From: Sphingomonadales bacterium | GTDB taxonomy: Bacteria > Pseudomonadota > Alphaproteobacteria > Sphingomonadales > Sphingomonadaceae | DNA length: 64,000 nt | Reading direction: 5' to 3' | Assembly (NCBI GenBank): GCA_004173185.1 | Contig: SEFZ01000007.1 | Coordinates: forward strand, 1-64,000 | Shown: piece by piece, positions 59,161 through 64,000 of the stretch | How the letters are laid out: every line of letters starts with the position of its first letter | How positions within the stretch are numbered: position 1 is the stretch's first letter | Notes under the pieces: model-generated | Database searches by the model: none | What the model was told of the DNA's origin: nothing | The model's input: the letters and a program-made list of their open reading frames with translations, nothing else | Position numbers and translations under genes: made by a program

Positions 59161-60056
59161 TGCGCGACGCAGCACCTGAATTCCCCCTGCGGGACATAGC
59201 GCCCCTGATCGGCCTGTACGGTACGGATCGCCCCCTGCTGGACATTTATGAGCGGGGCGGCGCGCTGTTCGCGGACGGGTGCGGTCTCTCGCATGCGCCT
59301 GTCGCCAGCGTCGCTGAGAAGCTGCAATTGCACCGCGAGCGGGAGATCATGGCGGTCGTCGATGGCATGCGCCTCGAGAAGCGCGATTTCGCCGGCGCGG
59401 CGGTTACGAAGTTCCGGCGCACGATACAGGATGATCTCGATCGGCTCAGGGTTGGCAGCCAGGAGGTGCAACCCCCTGCGATGCCACCGTCCAGTGCGAC
59501 GAGCGACTTGGTCGACATCGGAGCGATCGACGCCAGCATAGCGATAGACATGCGTTATGCATCGACCGACAATTTCATGGGCGTGGCGTTGTACGATCTG
59601 GCCGTCGCCTTTCTTCAGCGCCCAGCCGCCATCGCGCTCGCACAAGTGCAGGCCCGGCTCCTTGCGCGCGGATACCGGCTGATCGTGCTCGATGCCTATC
59701 GCCCATGGTCGGTGACCTGGATGTTCTGGCAGGCGGTGCCGCCGGAAAGTCGCCAATTCGTTGCCGATCCGGCGCTGGGATCAAAGCATAATCGCGGCTG
59801 CGCGGTAGACGTGACGCTGGTGGAGATTGCGAGCGGTGCGCTCGTTTCCATGCCCAGCGGCTATGATGAGCCAAGCGTGCGCGCCGATCCCGGCTATCCC
59901 GGCGGCACCAGCCGCGCGCGCTGGCACCGCGACCTGCTCCGCTCGGAAATGGAGCGGGCCGGTTTCACCGTCGATCCGTACGAATGGTGGCACTATGATT
60001 TCGGCGAGTGGAATGCCTATCCGGTGCTCAACACGCCGTTGGCGGCGCTAGGCTAA
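59157..60056 (+). CDS. VanX-family D-Ala-D-Ala dipeptidase (M15D) with N-terminal extension
   Basis: 299 residues from ATG 59157 (ATGA with the previous stop; a second ATG at 59160). The zinc site is H211 and D218 in SKHNRGCAVDVTL and H279 in EWWHYDF, with E276 as the catalytic base and YRP at 181-183. The first about 110 residues (IGLYGTDRPLLDIYERGGALFADG...) look like a DUF3471-like module often fused to such enzymes. No signal peptide, so likely a cytosolic dipeptidase for D,D-dipeptides. Not near vanHA, so a nutritional rather than resistance role is favoured. Confidence 0.9.
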   Translation: MMRDAAPEFPLRDIAPLIGLYGTDRPLLDIYERGGALFADGCGLSHAPVASVAEKLQLHREREIMAVVDGMRLEKRDFAGAAVTKFRRTIQDDLDRLRVGSQEVQPPAMPPSSATSDLVDIGAIDASIAIDMRYASTDNFMGVALYDLAVAFLQRPAAIALAQVQARLLARGYRLIVLDAYRPWSVTWMFWQAVPPESRQFVADPALGSKHNRGCAVDVTLVEIASGALVSMPSGYDEPSVRADPGYPGGTSRARWHRDLLRSEMERAGFTVDPYEWWHYDFGEWNAYPVLNTPLAALG

Positions 60057-60062
60057 ATCCAC

Positions 60063-61223
60063 TTACTCGGCGGCATCTGCCAGCAATGTCTGGCGTGGCA
60101 GCCATTCGGCGAGGCGCGCGATTGCTTCCTCAATCAAAGGCGTGGCGACCGCGAAGCTGAAGCGGACGAAGCGGTTGCCTGCAACCGGATCGAAATCGAT
60201 CCCCGGCGCGGTAGCCACGCCCGTCTCGTTCAGCAGTCGTGTGCAGAAACCGAGACTGTCATCGGTAAGGTGCGCGACCGAGGCGTAGATATAAAAGGCG
60301 CCGTCGGGCGGCGCGATCTCGCCCAGGCCCAGTGCCGGCAGCGCTTCGAGCAATAATGCGCGGTTGCGGCGATAGGTGTCGAGATGGCCTTCCAGTTCGT
60401 CGATCGCATCGAACGACGCCAGCGCCGCATGCTGGCTGAGCGATGGCGGACTCAGGAACAGATTGCCGAGCCGCGCCCGCGCGGCTCCGACCAGGTCCTT
60501 CGGTGCTATGACCCAACCCAGCCGCCAGCCCGCCATGCTGAAATATTTGGAAAAGCTGCTGATGACGAGCGCATCGTCATCATAGCGCAGGATCGACTGG
60601 GCCGGCTCGCCATAGCAGAGCCCATGATAAATCTCGTCGGATAGGATGCGGATGCCACGCTCCCGGCACACGGCGACGATCCGTTGCAGTTCTGCCGGCT
60701 CGATGATCGTACCGGTCGGGTTTGCCGGGCTGGCGATGATCACACCCGCGGGCGGCGGAACCACGGCGGCGATGGCGGCGGCGGAAAGCTGGAAGCGGGT
60801 ATCCTCGCCGCAATCGATCTCCACCGGCACCATGCTGAGCGCCCGTAATGTGTTCCGATAGGCAACATATCCCGGCCGAGCGACGACGATTCTGTCGCCG
60901 GGAGAAAAGGCGGTGAGCAGCGCCAGTACCAGCGCGGGCGATGCGCCACAGGTCAGGAGGACCCGTGACGCATCGATCTCCACGGATTGGGTATCGCTAT
61001 AATGCCGGGCGATACGCGCGCGCAGGGCGTCGCTCTCCCAATAGCCCATCGGATCGGTATCGAGGACGTGGCGCGCCGCGGCGATTGCCGGGGCGGCCGC
61101 GCCCGTCGAGGGCTGACCGAATTCCATATGGATGACCGATCTGCCTTCCCCGGCCATCCGGTGCGCAAGCCGGCTGATCGAGATGGCGTGGAATTGCTCG
61201 ATATCGTCCTTGGGCAAGGTCAT
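60063..61223 (-). CDS. class I/II PLP aminotransferase
   Basis: 386 residues. Signature region SSFSKYFSMAGWRLGWVIAP holds the PLP lysine; PANPTGTIIEPAELQRIVAVCRERGIRILSDEIYHGLCYG includes the Asp/Tyr PLP contacts. Substrate not predictable. It lies 34 nt downstream of the TonB-dependent receptor gene and is probably in its operon; converges on the VanX-like gene with a 6-nt gap. Confidence 0.92.
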   Translation of the reverse strand: MTLPKDDIEQFHAISISRLAHRMAGEGRSVIHMEFGQPSTGAAAPAIAAARHVLDTDPMGYWESDALRARIARHYSDTQSVEIDASRVLLTCGASPALVLALLTAFSPGDRIVVARPGYVAYRNTLRALSMVPVEIDCGEDTRFQLSAAAIAAVVPPPAGVIIASPANPTGTIIEPAELQRIVAVCRERGIRILSDEIYHGLCYGEPAQSILRYDDDALVISSFSKYFSMAGWRLGWVIAPKDLVGAARARLGNLFLSPPSLSQHAALASFDAIDELEGHLDTYRRNRALLLEALPALGLGEIAPPDGAFYIYASVAHLTDDSLGFCTRLLNETGVATAPGIDFDPVAGNRFVRFSFAVATPLIEEAIARLAEWLPRQTLLADAAE

Positions 61224-61257
61224 TTCAGCGAGGCTCGATCATCACGTGGTGTTCCTG

Positions 61258-63462
61258 TTAGAAACGGCTGGAAACCGACACGCCAAACGTGCGCGGCTGG
61301 ATGACCGAGACACGGGCGTCCGGGCCAAGCGTATATGCGGCGACCTGGCCATTGGTATTGCCGATATTCTTCAGGAAGAAGTCTAGCGAGATATCGTCGA
61401 ATCGCACACCCGCGCGGAGGTCGGCCACGGCGTAAGAGGGCAGCTGGTATCGTGCCACGCCTGCACCCGCGAAATAGCCGAGGCGATCATCGACATAGCG
61501 GATGCTGGCACCCACTGCGCCGCGCAGGGAGTCGGTCAGCGCGAACTCGTAATCCGCGTTGGCCTGTGCCGTCCATTTCGGGACCGATGGCAGGCGCTCG
61601 CCTTTGGCGCCTACGGTGCTGCCGGGAGGAAGCGCTTCGGCAAGAACCGCATCGTTGTAGCTGACATTGCCGTCGAGGGTCAGTCCGGCGACCGGCCGCC
61701 AGGAAAGCGACGCTTCGACGCCCTTGCTCGTCGCCCGCCCGCCATTGCCGTTGAAGTTCAGGCCGGACGCATTGCGCTGGAAAAGCTGGATTTCGCTCCA
61801 GTCGATCCAATAGCCCGCAAGGTCCAGTGTCAGCGCGGTAGCAAGGCTGGTCTTGATGCCGACTTCATAGTTGGTGGTCCGATCCGGGCCATAGGAAGTC
61901 GGGGTGCCCGGCACCGGATTGTTCGGGCCGCCCGGCCGGTAGCCGGTTGCGAAACGCGCATAAACCATGGTGTCCGGGCTGAGCCGAAGTCGCGGATTGA
62001 CCAGATAGGTGACCGAATTGTCGCTCGAATCGGTCTGTATCGCACCGGTGCCGATGAAAAGGCCGCTGTTGGTCTGGCCGCGCCCTTGCTTGTTGTGGCT
62101 GTAGCGGATGCCGGCAGCGATATCGAAGGCGGGCGAGAAGGCGTAGGTCACCGTACCGAAGCCGGCGATTTCCTCGAATTTCGACCGGACATGGGCATCG
62201 AGCAGCGTCGGCAGGGTTGCCGGATAAGGGGCACCCGTAGCGGCAAGGAATGCCGAGAAGAACTGATGCGTGCGGGCGGTCTCATTGGTGTAGAATGCGC
62301 CCAGCTGCCAGGATAGCGGGCCATCGGAGCTTGAGGCCAGCCGGACTTCCTGGGTGAACTTGTTCAATCCCGCATCGGTGACGATGGCGACGCCAGCCCC
62401 GGGGATGCCGTTGCCTGCCAGCACGCCGGTATAGGATGCCGTCACGTCGAGATTATAGTTCAGTGTCTGGTGATTATATCCCGTGGCGGAGGTCAGGGTC
62501 GCTAAGCCCAGATCGCCCTGCACCGTGAAAGCATAGGCGCTGATGAACGTGTCGTTCTTGCCGGTGCCGGGTGCGCGGGCCTGCTTCAAATCGCCATATT
62601 GGGGCGCGAAGCTGGTGATGAAGTGATCCGTCACGGCGCTGCCGTCGGTCTCCTGCTTCTGCAGCGTCGCGGAGGCGCGGATCGACCACCCGTCCACGGG
62701 GGTAAATCCAAGCGACGCACGGCCGCCATAGACGCGCCCGCTATTCACGTCCTTCTCGCCCGTGGTCACATTGTCGACGAAACCGGGGTCCTCGCGATAA
62801 AAGCCGCTCGCTCGCAACGCCAGCTTGTCGGTGAGAGGAACGTTGGCGGCACCGCGAATCCCGAAGCCGGAACCGCCGCCGTCCACGAACTGGCCATCCG
62901 CCTGAACCCGGCCGAACGTGGCGGTGGGATCCGGTGCAGCCGTCACATATTTAAACAAGCCGCCCAGGCTTCCCGCACCATATAGCGTGCCCTGGGGGCC
63001 GCGCAGCACTTCGACACGCTCAAGGTCGAGCGGATCGAGATCGGGGACGGTGCTGCCGCCGAAACTGCTGCTGTTGCTGCCGCCATAAGGCAGATCGTCG
63101 ACATAGATGCCGACCGTCGGGTTGCCGCCCGTGCCGGTGTTCAGGCCGCGGATGGTGAGCTGGTTGGCGCCGTTGGAGAAGCTGGTGTCGTCGAGGATCA
63201 GGCCCGGCACGCGCGTGACATAGTCCTGAAGCCGCGTCGCGCCGATCCGCGCCAGCGCATCTCCCGAGATCGCGCTGACCGCGCCCGGCACGTCGCGAAG
63301 ACGTTCCGCGCGCTTGTTGGCGGTGACGACGATATCGCCCTCGTCCTGGTCCGCCACCGGTGCGGTGCCCTCTGCGGTATCGCTCGTTTGCGCAGCTGCC
63401 GGCGCGGCGAGCGCTGCCAGCGAAATGCCCGCGGCGAGCATCAGTTGAACTCGTTTGCGCAT
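61258..63462 (-). CDS. TonB-dependent receptor
   Basis: 734 residues from ATG 63462 with GAAGAG upstream; the frame continues to 63546 but lacks signal sequence there. Signal peptide RKRVQLMLAAGISLAALAAPAAAQ, TonB-box-like EGDIVVTANKRAERLRDVPGAVSAIS, plug LERVEVLRGPQGTLYGAGSLGGLFKYVT and barrel ending VSVSSRF. Standard sphingomonad type; ligand unknown, perhaps a peptide, given the downstream enzymes. Confidence 0.93.
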   Translation of the reverse strand: MRKRVQLMLAAGISLAALAAPAAAQTSDTAEGTAPVADQDEGDIVVTANKRAERLRDVPGAVSAISGDALARIGATRLQDYVTRVPGLILDDTSFSNGANQLTIRGLNTGTGGNPTVGIYVDDLPYGGSNSSSFGGSTVPDLDPLDLERVEVLRGPQGTLYGAGSLGGLFKYVTAAPDPTATFGRVQADGQFVDGGGSGFGIRGAANVPLTDKLALRASGFYREDPGFVDNVTTGEKDVNSGRVYGGRASLGFTPVDGWSIRASATLQKQETDGSAVTDHFITSFAPQYGDLKQARAPGTGKNDTFISAYAFTVQGDLGLATLTSATGYNHQTLNYNLDVTASYTGVLAGNGIPGAGVAIVTDAGLNKFTQEVRLASSSDGPLSWQLGAFYTNETARTHQFFSAFLAATGAPYPATLPTLLDAHVRSKFEEIAGFGTVTYAFSPAFDIAAGIRYSHNKQGRGQTNSGLFIGTGAIQTDSSDNSVTYLVNPRLRLSPDTMVYARFATGYRPGGPNNPVPGTPTSYGPDRTTNYEVGIKTSLATALTLDLAGYWIDWSEIQLFQRNASGLNFNGNGGRATSKGVEASLSWRPVAGLTLDGNVSYNDAVLAEALPPGSTVGAKGERLPSVPKWTAQANADYEFALTDSLRGAVGASIRYVDDRLGYFAGAGVARYQLPSYAVADLRAGVRFDDISLDFFLKNIGNTNGQVAAYTLGPDARVSVIQPRTFGVSVSSRF

Positions 63463-63517
63463 CGTTTCTCTTCCCCGAATGGCGGACGTTCCTGCATCGT
63501 CGCTCTGTTTCATACCG

Positions 63518-63542
63518 ATACGGCCGGCTTTCCGGCTCGTAT
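63518..63542. repeat. imperfect inverted repeat between dsdA-like and receptor genes
   Basis: ATACGGCCGG and CCGGCTCGTAT flank a short loop in the 133-nt gap (63463-63595), pairing except for one small bulge. No T-run on the minus strand follows, so it is more likely an operator or mRNA hairpin than a terminator. Confidence 0.35.
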
Positions 63543-63595
63543 CCAAGGGACCATGGTTGGGGTGCGCGGCCTATGGCGAAAAACTCAAACAGCCA

Positions 63596-64000
63596 TTAGC
63601 TGGAATGATGGACGCGCTCATCGGCGGCGCGCAGCAGCGCGGCGAACTCTTCGTCGGGCAATAAGGAGCCGCCGGTGGCCCAGGCGACATGTACGGCGTC
63701 GCGGAGATGCGGTGCCGCTTCGACGAACGGCGCGATTGCGGCCAGGGCGGCGGCGGCCGATGGCTCCAGCCTCAGGCCCGCCTCGCGCCATGCTCTGGCA
63801 ACCCATTCCAGCATCGCCGCATCCGGCAGCGCAACCACCGCGTCGATCCGGTCGCCCACCGTGTCCAGCACCAGTTCCGATGCCAGCGGCACGGCAAGCC
63901 CGTCCGCGATCGTTTCGTTACTGAGCCCATGCGCATAGACCGGCACCGGCATGCCGCCAGCCGCAAGCGCCACCATCATGCACGGCGACGCGACCGGCTC
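63596..64000 (-). CDS. dsdA: D-serine dehydratase (DsdA-like), C-terminal part, cut by window end
   Basis: The frame stays open to the right edge, so only about 134 C-terminal residues are seen. EPVASPC, then ADGLAVPLASELV, RLEPSAAAALA and VAWATGGSLLPDEEF parallel the end of D-serine ammonia-lyase (EPTHSPC, ADGLAVGR, RLEPSALAG, LVWATGGGMVPEEEM in the enterobacterial enzyme). It would deaminate D-serine to pyruvate using PLP. The PLP lysine lies outside the window. Confidence 0.8.
   Translation of the reverse strand, partial: EPVASPCMMVALAAGGMPVPVYAHGLSNETIADGLAVPLASELVLDTVGDRIDAVVALPDAAMLEWVARAWREAGLRLEPSAAAALAAIAPFVEAAPHLRDAVHVAWATGGSLLPDEEFAALLRAADERVHHSS

Noticed and set aside
1..64000. 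tRNA, rRNA, CRISPR arrays, insertion sequences or phage genes
   Set aside because: No cloverleaf, rRNA stretch, regularly spaced direct repeats, transposase or integrase frames were recognised by eye; a tRNAscan, CRISPR finder and IS search would settle this.

Overview
The window looks like a chromosomal stretch of a GC-rich, motile alphaproteobacterium, most likely a member of the Sphingomonadaceae. The reasons are three TonB-dependent outer-membrane receptors or fragments of the sphingomonad type, amino-acid composition, the conserved tlpA / argH / small lipoprotein / lysA neighbourhood, and a complete flagellar locus under sigma-54 and sigma-28. No species can be named from sequence alone.

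0.5-36 kb is one large flagellar locus. On the minus strand are motAB and the axial operon flgBCDEFGHIJKL, preceded by a textbook sigma-54 promoter (11278-11293). On the plus strand follow a divergent second MotA/MotB-like pair, flgA, flgM, flgN, a separate lytic transglycosylase, flhA and fliA. Flagellin (minus strand, with a strong terminator) comes next, then an FlbD-type sigma-54 activator, fliEFGHIJK, fliLMNOPQR-flhB, fliD, fliS and a receiver-like protein without the phospho-acceptor aspartate. Three sigma-54 and three sigma-28-like promoter sequences fit a tiered cascade: activator, then hook-basal-body genes, then FliA/FlgM, then filament and cap. FliA, FlgM, FlgN and FliS are present and FlbT/FlaF are absent; no chemotaxis genes are seen, and FliM lacks the usual N-terminal CheY-binding peptide.

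36-41.6 kb is housekeeping: a ZntB/CorA-type transporter, a siroheme-synthase (CysG N-terminal type) enzyme, lysA, a small lipoprotein, argH, a TlpA-like thioredoxin lipoprotein and a small unknown.

41.6-51 kb is a nucleoside/ribose utilisation cluster: a PfkB kinase, TonB-dependent receptor, phytase-like esterase, nucleoside hydrolase, a TrpF-like TIM-barrel protein of unknown role, a NupC-type transporter, ribokinase and a LacI-family regulator. The same AAACGTTT palindrome occurs at three control points, so the cluster reads as one LacI regulon.

51-64 kb is an accessory catabolic-looking region: an amidohydrolase, a serine beta-lactamase-fold hydrolase, a GPH-type symporter, a DUF885 metallopeptidase, an alpha-oxoamine-synthase-family PLP enzyme, an ACT-domain protein, a VanX-family D,D-dipeptidase, a class I aminotransferase, a TonB-dependent receptor and the C-terminal end of a D-serine dehydratase. 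The combination suggests uptake and breakdown of peptides or amino-acid derivatives containing D-residues. That is inference; the substrate is not known.
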